Origin: Siderastrea siderea
Lineage: Eukaryota; Cnidaria; Anthozoa; Scleractinia; Rhizangiidae
Length of the DNA stretch: 64,000 nucleotides
NCBI GenBank assembly: GCA_964030785.1
Contig: OZ034967.1
Location: 51,365,533-51,429,532 of the forward strand
Direction of reading: 5' to 3'
Shown: positions 47,186 to 58,986 of the stretch, one piece after another
Numbering within the stretch: position 1 is the first letter of the stretch
Layout: the number at the start of each line of letters is the position of its first letter
Translations under genes and position numbers: made by a program
The notes under the pieces: generated by a model
Seen by the model: only the letters and a program-made list of their open reading frames with translations
What the model was told of the DNA's origin: nothing
The model's database searches: none

Positions 47186-50100
47186 AGTGGGTAAAACAAT
47201 TCAGTGTTCATTAGCTGATTCGTGATGTGAGGAGCGGAGTGGTACCTGTAGTTCAACTGGCCTTTATCTTCCCGATCGGGGAAACACGAAAACGGTAACG
47301 ACAATGAAATAACATCTAAAATTTGCTGTTAGTCACTAATTTTGTCACTTAGCAAACAAAAAGCTAATATCCCCTTTCCGTATATCACGTTTACATTTTC
47401 CGCTAGATTCGTGATCCACCATTTTCCCAGCCGTTCTTTAAACTTTTTGTTCAATTAGCTTTTCCTGCTCTAACGAATAAAGTTTAGAAAACATTTAGAT
47501 GCGAGCAATTAATTGAAAGAAGCAATCCATGTATTGTCTGGAGCTCGTTGACGCCTTAATGTTTTCACTATCCATACTTCAACCCGTTGTCATGTACTGA
47601 GATTCTAAACTTTGTGTCCATGACGACTGAAATTAAATAAACGAAAGCTTTTGAGCAGTATATTCCAATAGAGCTGTTTCTTCTCATTTATTTTCAAACA
47701 CATTTTTTGGCCAGTTGTAAACTTGAGTGGTCTTGGAAGTAGAAAGGTTAAAAGCATCTATTGGTGACTTATGCAAGCGTAAAACGAGAAGCGTGAAGGG
47801 ATGAAAGACTGCATTAAGAGGTTTGCAGACTGGTGCCAGCGATTTCACAGCCTTTTTCTTCATCGCAGTTTTCCTTTGATATTTCTTACGTTTTAGCATA
47901 TAATAAGTTAAAATAAATAAAACTGTATCAACAATTTGAAGCGAAGGTACCAAAGTTCCCATACGTTAATCCAGCTGATTCTTTCAACATTACAACACTC
48001 CTGGAACATTTCTCCTGGATGTGGCTTCCTTTGTGCTTTGATAATTTAGGCCCGTTTATTTTGTTTTCAATAATAAATAAAAGATTACTTTCTTAGCACT
48101 TATTCACCCAAAGAATAAACTTTTCTTGAAGGCTCAACTTCTGACGAACACCAAGCTTCCAAAACAGTTCAAAAACTTTTTCAAAAAGGTAAGTTGCGCG
48201 TTTTTGCAGAGAGCATCGAAAGATTGAGTACATGGCTTAGGTAGGTAATTGCCCTTGTATCGAACTTGTAAATTTCGTTTCTGGAATGAAAATTGGCATG
48301 GGTTCGTTTCCCAATGGTACGCTTCTTTGCAATAATTGAAACTTACTTTTAATCATGAAGCTATAGCATACATAGGTAAGATGGACCAAACGTGTTATTT
48401 GCATTACCAAAAGATATTCTCAGTTGGGCTTGATTCTTGAACAACGTTTCCCGGGTTAGGTACACTAGCTAATCATACGCTAATCAGTTGTGTTCCTTAG
48501 TTTGGCCAAATGAGTCGCGTTTTCTTTATTAAAAGAAACAACCAAGACACATTTAACAGCAGAAACCTGAAAACAGCGTAAATGTTAAAAGAAAGATATT
48601 TAAGACAGCTTCAATAAATATATAGTTTTTCTTTTTTTTACGGTCAAAAACATTTTTTCTTCTTTGACAGAAACCAAGATCGTGTCTCAAACACTGTTGT
48701 TTCACCATTTCTGGCATTTACATATGAATTCCTCTTTCACATGGAATAACGAATTATAAAGTTTAATTTAGCTTCACAATGAACATTTGACAGCCAGCGT
48801 TTTGGCCAGTGACATTAAGGTTGCAGAAAAACTGAAATATGACATGAAGTAAGGACAAGAGTTCAGTGAAAGAAGCTGGCTGGTCTCCATTTTGTCTATT
48901 TTTGGCATGGGGATTGAATTTCAGTTAACAATGTTTTATATTTCTGGCTTAATATATGAAAAGGCAATGAGATTATAATCAGTTAAATGGGCCATTTTGC
49001 CTTAACATTTTTAACAAAAAGTATCTCGCTTAAGATTTAAAATACTATTTAGAAGGCGAAAAAGTTCAAAGAAAAAACTGAACGTTTTCAACTAATTAAG
49101 TCACCTTCATGGTAAGAAACCCGTCCGCTACATGCACATTTTAGATGTTTAAGTGTTTCCCGATGGGAACAGTTTCGCTACATAAGAATGAACTTATTTG
49201 TTCAAACTGGGGCTCCATTGTTGGGTCATTAGGCCTTCAAAAATTCTATGCTTATGAAAAGATTGGGTCGTGCAAAGTATTCGCTAACTAAAAGAATGGG
49301 ACGGACTCTTGCGTAGGTGACGGGCAGGTTCAGAGTCATTATAAGGGTTTGAGTGTTCTTTTCATGGTCTGACCGAGGTAATTATCACCGCAAGAACAGT
49401 TGCCGCTATAGACAACATGCAATCTGTGAATGTTTTTATCTTTAAGGTTGACCAGAAAAGCCTCAGGAGCATTAGACCCCACTGTTGCTCCCCCTCCCCT
49501 CAGGGTGCAAAATATACTACAGCCACTCAAGATACGAGCCCAAGTGGTGTAAATTTTTAAAGTTGGTGATTTTGTCGTACCTTTGACGTGTTTGATGCCA
49601 TTCTCCCCGCCCCCCCCCCCCCCCCCTCCTACGCCTTCTCCGCACTCTGTGATAATATGAATCCCTGATAGTATGAACCCCTTTCCTATCGCTCATTCCT
49701 TGGTCAACACCTGTTCTAGCCTTCGCGAAGAAGAACGTGACGAAATGTTTTGACCATAGCGTGACTTAGTTACGTCACGTTTTCTAAAACGAACTGACAT
49801 CTCAGCGTAATTTTCGCCCGCGTTCTCGTTCCCCATCCCCTTCCCCGTTTACACCTGCTACGCAGGCTACGATGAAAACGTATTTGAATCCCGTGAAATT
49901 GTTCAGCTTGGAGACAAAAGTTTTGCTAAGACTTTCATTTCTGTTGCAGTAAGGGAGTTTGATGAAAATCTTCTTACGCTCTTCAAAAAGGAAACTCGGA
50001 ATCAAGTTGTCATCTTCGGGTGAATCTTTCAGAAAACTGTTCACTATGTGAGAAATAAAAGCTTGGGGTATTCTGTGTTTAGAAAAGTCGTTTCCAGTGT

Positions 50101-50900
50101 TTTGATGTCGCTGTTAAAATTGGAAGAGATGCGCTTAGCTCTGTGAAGAGCGCCAGTAATACAATTTCTTTTCCATTGGGTTCGGATTTCTGAATTCCAA
50201 TGCGTTGGTAGTTTTCCTGGTTTCTTGTAGACTCTGCAGTTGAACTTGTTATCATAAGCAAATCAGTGCAGTGTCTAGGAAATGGTCGGGGTTTTCTTCG
50301 ACAGGGAAAAGGATGTTAGGATGGTAACTGTTTAGACGCCTCAGCAGATCATCAGGCTTTCCTTTTTTCTTCTTGGAGAAACAATTATCAACCTACCGGT
50401 CGTAAAACAGTGGGTTTAGGGTCGGACAATTTCGGGCTCTAGTTTAGCCATGAAGATATTTACGAGGACTGGAGATAAAGGGGTTCCCATACCGTATCTG
50501 TCAATTTGTTTATAGAGGTGGCCATTGAAGCTGAACACTGTATTCTTAGTGATATTACAGAGAAGAGGCTTGAAGAGAGGTTTAGAACATATAAAATGTG
50601 CATGTAGCGGACAGTTTTTACCCTGAAGATGAGTTAATTAGTCGAAAACGTTGGGTCTTTTTAGCCTTGCGAATTTCATTAAAGATTTTAGGTGACGGGA
50701 AGATATCAGGGAAAAGTTCAAGAAAGTCAAACGATAAAGTTGGAAGACGTTTTTCTTTACGTTTTTGTGCCTGACTAGCAATAATTCACAGGCGCTATTT
50801 AGGCCAAATTTGAGGTGGTTTTATTAGTTTTTAGTTTTTCCTTACGAATTGTTTATTCTTATAACAATCATTTCCCTTTCTTTCTGCTCCTAGGGATCTT
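47186..50900. repeat. Diverged block Q piece plus block S, copy 3
   Basis: Matches 32700-36611 and 11634-14730. It ends directly in the gene B signal-peptide exon, as in unit 1. A C-run of about 17 bases at 49610-49626 is private to this copy. Confidence 0.8.
49339..50600 (-). pseudogene. Penelope-like retroelement remnant, copy 3
   Basis: GIY-YIG region 49339-49530 (shortened at its end by a local deletion next to TTTTCATGG), linker 49802-50044, RT core near 50470-50515. Same orientation and order as the other two copies. Inactive. Confidence 0.7.
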
Positions 50901-50905
50901 GAAAC

Positions 50906-50966
50906 ATGCTGGCCAAACTTACCATAATTGTTGCCTTTCTGCACATCTGTCTGCCAAGAATTTCAG
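50906..50966 (+). CDS. Secreted protein B, exon 1 (signal peptide)
   Basis: ATG at 50906, twenty codons plus one base, donor GTTAGT. Same upstream acceptor-like CTCCTAG as in gene A. Confidence 0.85.
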
Positions 50967-53900
50967 GTTAGTTCATTCTCTTAATACGTTGTAACTTCTA
51001 TAACAGTAAATGAGATAATATATTCAACTGAATTTTAAACATAAGACGATCGCTGGATATATAGACCTTGAATAATGATAAGAACCTTATTTGTTGTTTC
51101 ACTCATGATCAAGATAAAATAAAGATCACCAAATTTGATCACCACTTGTGTAAACAATCAGCCAGTCATGGAATAAAGTTATAGTTTCTAGATTGGTGTC
51201 TCACTATTCGCACTGCATAAATTATTGGCATTGCATATTAGATCAATAAAGTGCAATGCGTTCGGGAACTGGTCAGTGTAAAGGGAAGAGTGAGGACTGC
51301 GGACTGCTGACTGCTGACTGCGGACTGCGGACTGCGGACTGCGGACTGCGGACTGCGGACTGCGGACTGCGGACTGCGGACTGCGGACTGCGGACTGCGG
51401 ACTGCGGACTGCGGACTGCCGACTGCAGTATACACTTATACACTAGTATACACTTTCGTTCGTTTCGTACCCGAGTATTCTTCTGTTCGTAATTGTGGAC
51501 GAGTCTTTTGCTGGGAACACGTGGGGGGGAAGGGGGTTATTTGCATGTGAAGGCGTGTCTGTTTCCTATTTGTGGAATGGTCTTTTAGGTTTTTTCGATC
51601 GCAGTCCATAAATAGGTGTAATTGCATGCAAAGGCGTACCTATTTTGCTTTCTGTTATTTGTGGTATAAAAAGGCTTCTTTCGGCACGCGCCGGTTAGAT
51701 CGAGTACCCCATGTATTAATGATTTTATTGCTTGTTTTCCGTTATTCTATAAATAACGTGGCGTGTTTGTGTACCTCTACTAGTCTGTGACTGTTTCCAC
51801 CACGTTTGATCACGGGGTCCGCCAATATGCTTTTTTGGCGGTGAAGGTCTTGTTCGTTTTGACTAGTACCATCCGTGTATGATCACTTTTTGATGGGAAT
51901 AAGTGTTTGCTTGTGTTGTCTCAGTAAAGTACGTGAGGTGAATTATCTTCCGTATTATTACCGCAAGTGGTTTTCACCTTTAGAAGCAAGGGATTTTTGG
52001 TACCCAATGGGTTTTCCCTTATCGGACCTTGGGCATTCTGGAGAGACGGTCGTGAAAAGGGAGTATCTCAATAAGCTCCCCTAGCTTACACTGGGTCATA
52101 ACTGTCACGTGCACCCCACGTTGGTTCTCTGTTCTTTCCTCCTCCCGTGTTGACTATACTCATCTTATTTTAGGTGAGCGAATTAGTTCACCTCAACTCC
52201 AAACTTTTGTCAAAGAATCAATAGATGGTGATTTTGAATGTAAATTAAGGTCCATTCATTTTGTTCAATTCCTAAACCTCACACACAGTCCGTATAGAGG
52301 ATATGACGGTCCATGAATTGCATCTCATTAAAGGGACTTAGAACGTTTCTCTCTTCATCGCTGAGGGATAAACGTTTTGACGGTCCGTACAGTTCCTTCG
52401 GACCATAAACAACGCCTAAGATCCGTGGAAAGGAAGGAACGGTCCGTGGAGCGCATCTCATTAGCGGGACTAAACTTGATCTCTCTCTTCTTCTCAGTAG
52501 GCACTTTCGGCGGTCTTTGTAATAAGCGCTACAAAATAAGCTTTGTATCATTATTTATTATTCGGCCTGTAAGCCTCACACAGTCCGTGAAGAGGAGATG
52601 ATGGCCCATGACATGATTGCATCTCATTAAGGAGACAATATATTTCATTCTCTTGCTCAGAGGGGCAAAACGCGTTAACGGTCGGTACAGCTCGTTCGGA
52701 CCGTGTCCTTAGGGGGGGATTACGCTATGTAAATTGCATCTCATTAAATACGCTCAGAAGGGTTAAACGTTTTGACAGTCCGTACAAGTTCGTTTGGACC
52801 GTGAGCCTCACATACGATACGCAATTGCACATTTTTCACTGACAACGTTGAGTTTTGTTGGTATTGTGCATTTTTTATTGGAGATGTGGAGGAGCTACTA
52901 TTTTGCGAACTAAATCTTTTCAGAGCTGGGTCTACCGTATGAGATTAGGGTGTGAGGATTGGCGATTGGTAGAGGTTTGGTTATTGGCGTTGAAAATATT
53001 GATAAGCTTACAAATCCTTTATATGGTGGGCATGAAGCATTAAAATAATGTTTTTTTTTCTAGATCTTGGAGAGTTTGTTTTTTGCGTGCCTAATTGACC
53101 TTCCTAGAAGGCATTAATGGTCCCTTTTTTAGAATGTGAGTAGTATTGGGGGTGAGAGCCCATTGATGGGAAATGTGGAGGTTTTACATCTCCTGTATAC
53201 GGTGAGCATGAATACTTATGTTTTGTAGAAAGAATGCTATTCGCACTGCATCAACAAATCCCACGAATATATTGTCATTACTTTACTCAAGTGCAACGGC
53301 TTAGGAAACATACCAAGTGCGAAGCGACTGGCTTTGTGTAAAGAGCATTAATGGTATGTTGAGGGTGTTGGTTTTCGCTTAAAGGGGCATAGTCACGCTA
53401 TTTTAGTTCACTTTCAAAATCAAAAGTATGTCCTCACATCAACGAACGCCCACAAATAATGGGCTAGTTTTGTTGCCAAAAACTATATTACTTCACTGAA
53501 ATTATTTTCTGTCGTCTGTTGCTACGGATGGCACGGATGGAAATGGATTGCAATTTCAAAAAATTAGCCTAAACTTTTCAAATTCTTTCAGCGTGTTGAT
53601 ATTAAATCGACATTCAATGGCCAAGGTTTGTTTTCTCTTAATGAAATTAAGTTAATATGTTCATTTAAATGTTCAAACACAATGTTGGGTATGGATAAAG
53701 TTAGCTACCGATAATTTTAGCACAGTTTTGACCAAAAATCTGCGAAATCCTCGTGACTATGTCCCTTTAATGGTAACGATCAGTGAAACTTACCCACGCA
53801 CTCTCTCACAATTTCTTTGTTTGCGCCGTGACACTTATCGTGGCGGCGGATTTTCTCCCAGTCTTTATGTGATGCGATTATTGTTGTAGTGCGAGATAAC

Positions 53901-55994
53901 GTCCTGTTTATATGGTCACTTGGGACCGATCACGAGAGAATTATGTAGGCCCTCCTGACTGTCTGAAAGGGTTAATAAAAAAATCAGTACCACAGTGATA
54001 AGCAATTGACAGTAAATCTTGACCAGTTTCAAAATAAGGCACTGTAAAGGCACTGTAGGTCGACTAAAAGTCGTGGGTTCGAATCCCGACTGAAATATTG
54101 ATTTTTTTCCAGTTGTCAAGATTTATCAATGTCGCAACACATCACTCACTGCAACTTGTCAAAATAACCTTCAACCATTAAAATCAATTTTGGATTGCAG
54201 GAGATCTAACTGTGACTTTGGCCGTGTTCTCCGGACGTGTAGATCCTAGTTGGCCGGTTCCCTCGACTCACCCGTACTTTAGGAACATACAAAGTCTTCC
54301 GTTGGAAGCTAGAAACGCTAAACCAAAGTTAACCTACCGTCCCGAAGAAATGCCCGAGAGGCTTGGTTATAAGGGATTCCTGGTACAAGACACTGCGACG
54401 AAACAAACGGAGTTGATTGTTGGTCCAAATACGCTGAAGCTACAAGAGCTATTGCTGGAAACCATGCCAACAGGCAAACTGCCAGGTGCCTTCCTCAAGA
54501 CAGTTTTAAAGGAGATGAAGAAAGTTGCAGCCCCAACAGGAATAAAACGTGACTCACCACAATATAAACCTGGTGACTGGAATGGAAATCCTTACCGACT
54601 AGAAAACAACAACTGCTACAACTACGCAAATGACAGGCCCACGGATACCTTTGCACAGCCAGGAAAAGCGGCTGCTGTCGCGGCTGGACAAGACCCAGAC
54701 CTGTATAACCTGGTGATAACTGCAGCTGCTGTGCAAGCTGCGGCTGTGAATGATGGTTTGCAGGTTGTGAACCTTCCGCCTCGTCCCCAAGGCCCATTTC
54801 CAGCTCGAGCTCCAATCCCAAAAGTCCCACGAGGTACCCGGCACTTGGTGGCGCTAGTTGTTGATCCAGGTAAGTTAAATCGTTTATAGCCAACTACGTT
54901 TTATTACGTACATATTGTCATAACAGGCAAGGTAGACTTCGAGTGAGACGCATGAGCAACGAACGCCTGTAACTCCCCCAGCCACATGTGGGAAACACGC
55001 TAAGTCAATTCCGACATCAAAAAGTGGTCATCTTTTAGCTACTTTTTCTACATTTCGCTGACGACAATGAAACCTGAGAGTGAGATTTTTTAGTTTTTAT
55101 TCCCAATCAATCCTATGCATTGTTTTTCAGATTTAAAGTTGTTTCGACAAGTAGTTCGTCTGTGTTTCTGTGAATTCGGTTCAGAACGACCCAGATACTA
55201 GACAAATAGGTCGAGTGCTCAGTCTCTTCACTTTCCTTCAGGTTTTTGCCGATTTAGTTGGCGAGTCATGTGATAATTCGTTTCAATGTGCCTTCCGTCA
55301 TCGTCAGTTACTATAAATCGGCAATACCTATACAAATACAAAGTAAAACTACAAAACAAATTAGACGTATCAAAAGATATCACAACAGGCAAAACGAAAA
55401 ACAAACGAAAACCGCGAAATATATTAAAGTGCATTACGTTTACCTATCAGTTGGTGTGTTATAACCCTATTCAGACTGGGGCCGGATTCTGCACGCACAC
55501 ACTTTGAACGTTTATTGCGTTTTTACTGAGTAAACACGCAATAAACGTTCAAAGTGTGTGCGTGCAGAATCCGCCCCCAGTCTGAATAGGGTTATAATAC
55601 ACCAATTGATTTGAAGTCATTGACATAACACGATATAAAGACGGGAGAGTAAGGTTTTAGTTCTAGTGAAACGATGTTAATTAATCCTTCTTATTTTATT
55701 TAATCAAGATTTACAAAAAATGTAATGTTTCAAGTTTCCTTGCTGTTCTTCAGTTGCAGTTTTCTTTTATATTCATGTGATATATTAGATACACCTACTC
55801 ATATGGGAGATTTCCACTGGTACCGTTTGGACAGCGACGGAAAATGGTCTCACAAACCTGGCCCGACAAGAGTGGTGAAGTATGACCAAGTGGCGAAAGA
55901 CATCTACGATCCAAGAGAAGCTAACTTAGGCAGATATCAATTTGTTTGTTTTATGATTACTGACAGACACGGAGATGCTGTTACTATTCTGTAA
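50906..55994 (+). CDS. Secreted protein B (311 aa), FSGR / CYNYA-HWYR type
   Basis: Three exons: 50906-50966, 54201-54869 and 55789-55994, with the same phase-1 junctions as gene A. The signal peptide is identical to A. It keeps VFSGRVDPSW, LGYKGFLV, NNCYNYA (Cys159), HLVALVVDPG and GDFHWYRLDSDGKWSHKPG (His253). It differs from A mainly after the CYNYA motif and in exon 3, which has DTPTHM before GDFHWYR and a different end (DRHGDAVTIL). No frameshift or stop, so both copies look functional. Intron 1 is 3.2 kb against 7.6 kb in A because the hAT is missing. Function unknown; a secreted Cys-His hydrolase is an inference. Confidence 0.85.
51290..51422. repeat. (GGACTGC)n heptamer minisatellite, intron 1 of gene B
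   Basis: About 18 near-perfect heptamers (GGACTGC), expanded from three or four in unit 1. Open frames across it on both strands are artefacts of the repeat. Confidence 0.95.
51526..52190. repeat. Block P, copy 4 (partial)
   Basis: After GGGAACACGTG the sequence skips about 1 kb compared with unit 1 and rejoins at a G-run. It then matches the second half of block P. Intron 1 of gene B. Confidence 0.75.
52245..52810. repeat. Block T, copy in gene B intron 1
   Basis: Four degenerate units containing CACACAGTCCGT, ATCTCATTAA and GTTTGGACCGT. It holds the empty target of the hAT (GGACCGTGAGCCTCACAT). Confidence 0.7.
53383..53766. mobile_element. TTAA-flanked MITE in intron 1 of gene B
   Basis: Ends AGGGGCATAGTCACG and CGTG-ACTATGTCCCT, with TTAA at 53379-53382 and 53767-53770. 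Gene A has one TTAA in the same context (near 21981-21990) and no insert. TTAA duplication is typical of piggyBac or Kolobok elements. 384 bp, non-coding. Confidence 0.85.
54201..54869 (+). CDS. Secreted protein B, exon 2
   Basis: Acceptor TTGGATTGCAG, donor GTAAGT (a stronger donor than the GTTAGT of gene A). Same length as exon 2 of A. Contains the FSGRVDPSW and NNCYNYANDRPTDTFAQPGK motifs. Confidence 0.9.
55446..55610. repeat. Long palindrome in intron 2 of gene B
   Basis: Arms of about 70 bp, starting ATCAGTTGGTGTGTTATAAC and ending GTTATAATACACCAATTGAT, around a short AT-rich centre. Gene A keeps only a decayed fragment (AAACGTTCAAAGTGCGTGC near 24954-24975). Confidence 0.8.
55789..55994 (+). 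CDS. Secreted protein B, exon 3
   Basis: Acceptor TATATTAG, stop TAA at 55992-55994. Carries HWYR, WSHKPG, IYDPREA and GRYQFVCFMITDR. Confidence 0.9.
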
Positions 55995-56055
55995 AGTATA
56001 TATAAAGTCAGAACTTTACAATCGTAATCATTAAGTTCTGTAATGTGATTTCGAA

Positions 56056-56061
56056 AATAAA
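56056..56061 (+). other. Polyadenylation signal of secreted protein B gene
   Basis: AATAAA about 60 nt after the stop, in the same sequence context as in gene A. Confidence 0.6.
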
Positions 56062-56810
56062 ACCAGTCCAAACTATCATAATCTTGAGCATCACGTTTAA
56101 GGCAAACGCGAACCGCAAAAATACCACGTGATCATGAGTTTCCCCCCATTTTTAACCGATGACGTCTGAAAATGACGTCATCCGGTTGATGCTGATAACC
56201 TAAAATAACGGCACTTGTACACGAGATACGGTATCTGGTGTCTGGTGGATGTCCTCAAGTGTGTGAGACGGGGCGTACTCTGTGAAGTGCTGGGTGAGGT
56301 GTACCACCGGGACACTGAAACCCTTACCTTTTAATATCAAAGGGACACATCCATATGGCTTATTGATGGGAATACAGGTGAACTAAAAATCACTGCAACG
56401 CAAGTTGACGGTTTTGTATATTGTAACGGATATCGCATATGACCATTTTACTGTGTCACGGCAGCAGAATGTACAAAGTTAAGTTAGGAAATGTTGTTGG
56501 CATTTTTAGCTGTAAAGGACAATCGAAGTCATCGAGCATAATTTCTGTTGGCAAGTTAAAACTTTAACAAGTATTCACAATTAATTTTGAAGGTTAGGTA
56601 TTTTGCATGATAAAACGTATCGCAGGTTCTCACGTGCTTAGCTTCTGTTGGTGCTCGGTATGTGACGCCACTCGTTCGTTATTGGTCAGTCTCCAGGCCT
56701 TTGTTCTTTTGCTCTATAAGTCCGAAACTACCCGGATGGTTTGAGCGGAATCACTATACTCAGCATTTGATCTCAACCATCATCTCACCTCGAGCACAGC
56801 CTCCAGCACA

Positions 56811-57835
56811 TTCTCGGACACCCAGGTGCAGATAGTCGGGGCGAGAGACAGATAAACGGGCGAAATCGGTGCGAGCAGAAGCCTGGTGCGAGCGAAAATT
56901 TCCAAGACGGGCGGGAGAGCCCCTGGGAACATACATTTAACGGACTAGTTCAAGAGCCCATTTGCGTTCTTGCTTCTGATTGAGTACAAATTTTGAGGCA
57001 TTGTATTTTTTGTGGTCAATCAGCGATCAGCTTATTTCACCGTTCCTTTCGTTACGTCTTATAGAGAGTGTGACTTTGCTAAATCTTGTACCTAGTTGTC
57101 ACTTGTGCCTACTGAATCAACTTTTTGTCTCGCTCGTTCGATAGGGCTACCATCGAAGAAAGGTTTTAATAGTAATATGCGAACCCAAAAAGCCGAGAAA
57201 TCGAGAAATTTGGCAGGGGTAATCAAGGAAAAAGAAAACAACAAGTACAAAAATCAGATTGAGGTATTGTGAAAAGTGTGTGAACTTTTAGAAGCATGCA
57301 GTTAGGATTTACGTGCGATCCAGTTTGTTCCAAACTGCACGCTTTTAAAAGTTCACACCTAAGGTGTGAACTTTTCACAATACCTCAATCTGATTTTCGT
57401 ACTTGTTGTTTTCTTTTCCCTTGAGTACTCTTGCCAAATTTCTCGATTTCTCGGCTTTGCAGGTCCCATTTCACTAAAACTTTCTTCGATGGTAGGCCTA
57501 TCAAACGAGCGAGACAGAAAGTTGATTTCAGTACGCACGAGTGCATGAGATCTGGGTACAAGGTTTAGCAAAGTTACACTCTGTATAAGACGACACGAAA
57601 TGAATGGTGAAATAAGCTGATGGCTGATTGGGCACAAAAACTACAATGCCTCAAAATTTCAATCAGAAGCAAGAACGCAAATGGGCTCTTGAACTAGTCC
57701 GTTAAAAGTATGTTTCTAGAGGCTCTCCCACCCGTCTTGTAAATTTTCGCAACTTTCGCTCGCACCAGGCTTCTGCTCGCACCGATTTCGCCCGTTTTAT
57801 CTGCCTCTCGCCCCGACTCTCTTCCCATGGGTCTC
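56811..57835. mobile_element. Foldback element inside the 12-bp minisatellite of unit 3
   Basis: Two arms of about 450 bp: left CTCGGACACCCAGGTGCAG to about 57280, right about 57360 to CCCATGGGTCTCCGAG. They match in reverse over most of their length, with a spacer of about 80 bp. Minisatellite units lie on both sides (56785-56810 and 57840-57970). No coding capacity was recognised. Confidence 0.8.
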
Positions 57836-57839
57836 CGAG

Positions 57840-57975
57840 GATGCCTCCAGCACAGCCCCAAGCACAGCCTCGAGCTCAGCCTCGAGCTCAGCGCTCAGCC
57901 TCGAGCTCAGCCTCCAGCACACCCTCAAACACACCCTCGAACTCACCCTTGAACTTACCCTCGAAATCACCAAGG
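57840..57975. repeat. Short 12-bp minisatellite, unit 3
   Basis: About 10 units related to the array at 26430-27810, for example CCCTCGAACTCA. Far shorter than in unit 1. Confidence 0.85.
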
Positions 57976-58039
57976 AACTCAATTACGACCGCACCCATGG
58001 ATGCTCCCATAAACACACCCTTGAATACTCTCGACGTAG

Positions 58040-58190
58040 TCAATCGATAAAAATCGGTACCGATAGAAATCGATAAAAATCGAGTGATTTTTATCGATTG
58101 AAAAAGGAAATCGGTGAAATTCGATGATTATTTTAGATGTGTCAAATCGATATAATCCATTTCTCCAGATTCTATCGATTTCTAACGATT
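58040..58190. repeat. AATCGATAAAAATCGGTA-type repeat, end of unit 3
   Basis: Corresponds to 27858-27966. Here it continues past the point where unit 1 breaks, so this is the original right flank of the duplicated region. Confidence 0.65.
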
Positions 58191-58524
58191 GACTGTCTTT
58201 GGCGTTTAAAGCCTGCTAGTATACGAGACTTCAAAATTATTTTGAAAAATGTAAGCGAATTCCCATTTTCATGAGAAAAGCGAGTCTATAAACAAGACAA
58301 ACGAGAAAGTATGGACAACACTCCATCCAAGGCTATTTTTTTTTACTATTTCTTAAATATTAGACAGTAACTGAAAACATAGACAGTACACAGTTCTAAC
58401 AGGTAGATTAACCCTAGGTTTACAAAACTGGTGATCAGTACTCTTACGAAATAAATGTAAAGAGGATCCTCGCAATTATTAACGCAACTTATGCAATTGC
58501 GAAAAGAAAGCCTGAAAAAAATCA

Positions 58525-58595
58525 GGCTTGCCGGGATTCGAACCCTGACCTCTGCGATACCGGTGCAGCGCTCTAACCAATTGAGCTAACAAGCC
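58525..58595 (-). tRNA. tRNA-like unit 1 (possible tRNA-Thr GGT, likely SINE or pseudogene)
   Basis: 71 nt on the minus strand. Acceptor stem GGCTTGT / GCAAGCC, box A TAGCTCAATTGG, box B GGTTCGAATCC, followed by a T-run. The anticodon loop CCGGTAT would give GGT, but position 33 is C instead of U and there is a stem mismatch, so it is probably not a working tRNA. Confidence 0.6.
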
Positions 58596-58771
58596 AACTG
58601 GGAGCTGGTCATTAAGTTGGTTCGTAATATACCCGCGGAAGATGAAGATGAAATTATGAATATATGAAATTCATATGTTTGAACTGCGGAATGAAGAAAT
58701 AAATGAAAGGAAGATCCTCGCAGTTATTAACGCAACTTATGCAGTTGTGAAAAGAAAGCCTGAAAAAATCA

Positions 58772-58842
58772 GGCTTGCCGGGATTCGAACCCTGACCTCT
58801 GCGATACCGGTGCAGCGCTCTAACCAATTGAGCTAACAAGCC
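58772..58842 (-). tRNA. tRNA-like unit 2
   Basis: Identical body to unit 1 (71 nt), same A and B boxes, same T-run. Flanked by a longer copy of the shared 3' sequence. Confidence 0.6.
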
Positions 58843-58915
58843 GACTGGGAGCTGGTCATTAATCTTCATCTTCCCCGGGTATATTACGAACCAACTTAAT
58901 GACCAGCTCCCAGTT

Positions 58916-58986
58916 GGCTTGTTAGCTCAATTGGTTAGAGCGCTGCACCGGTATCGCAGAGGTCAGGGTTCGAATCCCGGCATGCC
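58916..58986 (+). tRNA. tRNA-like unit 3
   Basis: Same body in plus orientation, but the acceptor 3' strand is GCATGCC in place of GCAAGCC, adding a mismatch. Confidence 0.55.

Noticed and set aside
51238..51492. Open frames with Ala-Asp-Cys-Gly-Leu-Arg-Thr and Ser-Pro-Gln repeats
   Set aside because: Both are readings of the GGACTGC heptamer array.
54050..54095. Possible tRNA gene at GGGTTCGAATCCCG in intron 1 of both genes
   Set aside because: Box B only; no acceptor stem, D arm or anticodon stem can be drawn.
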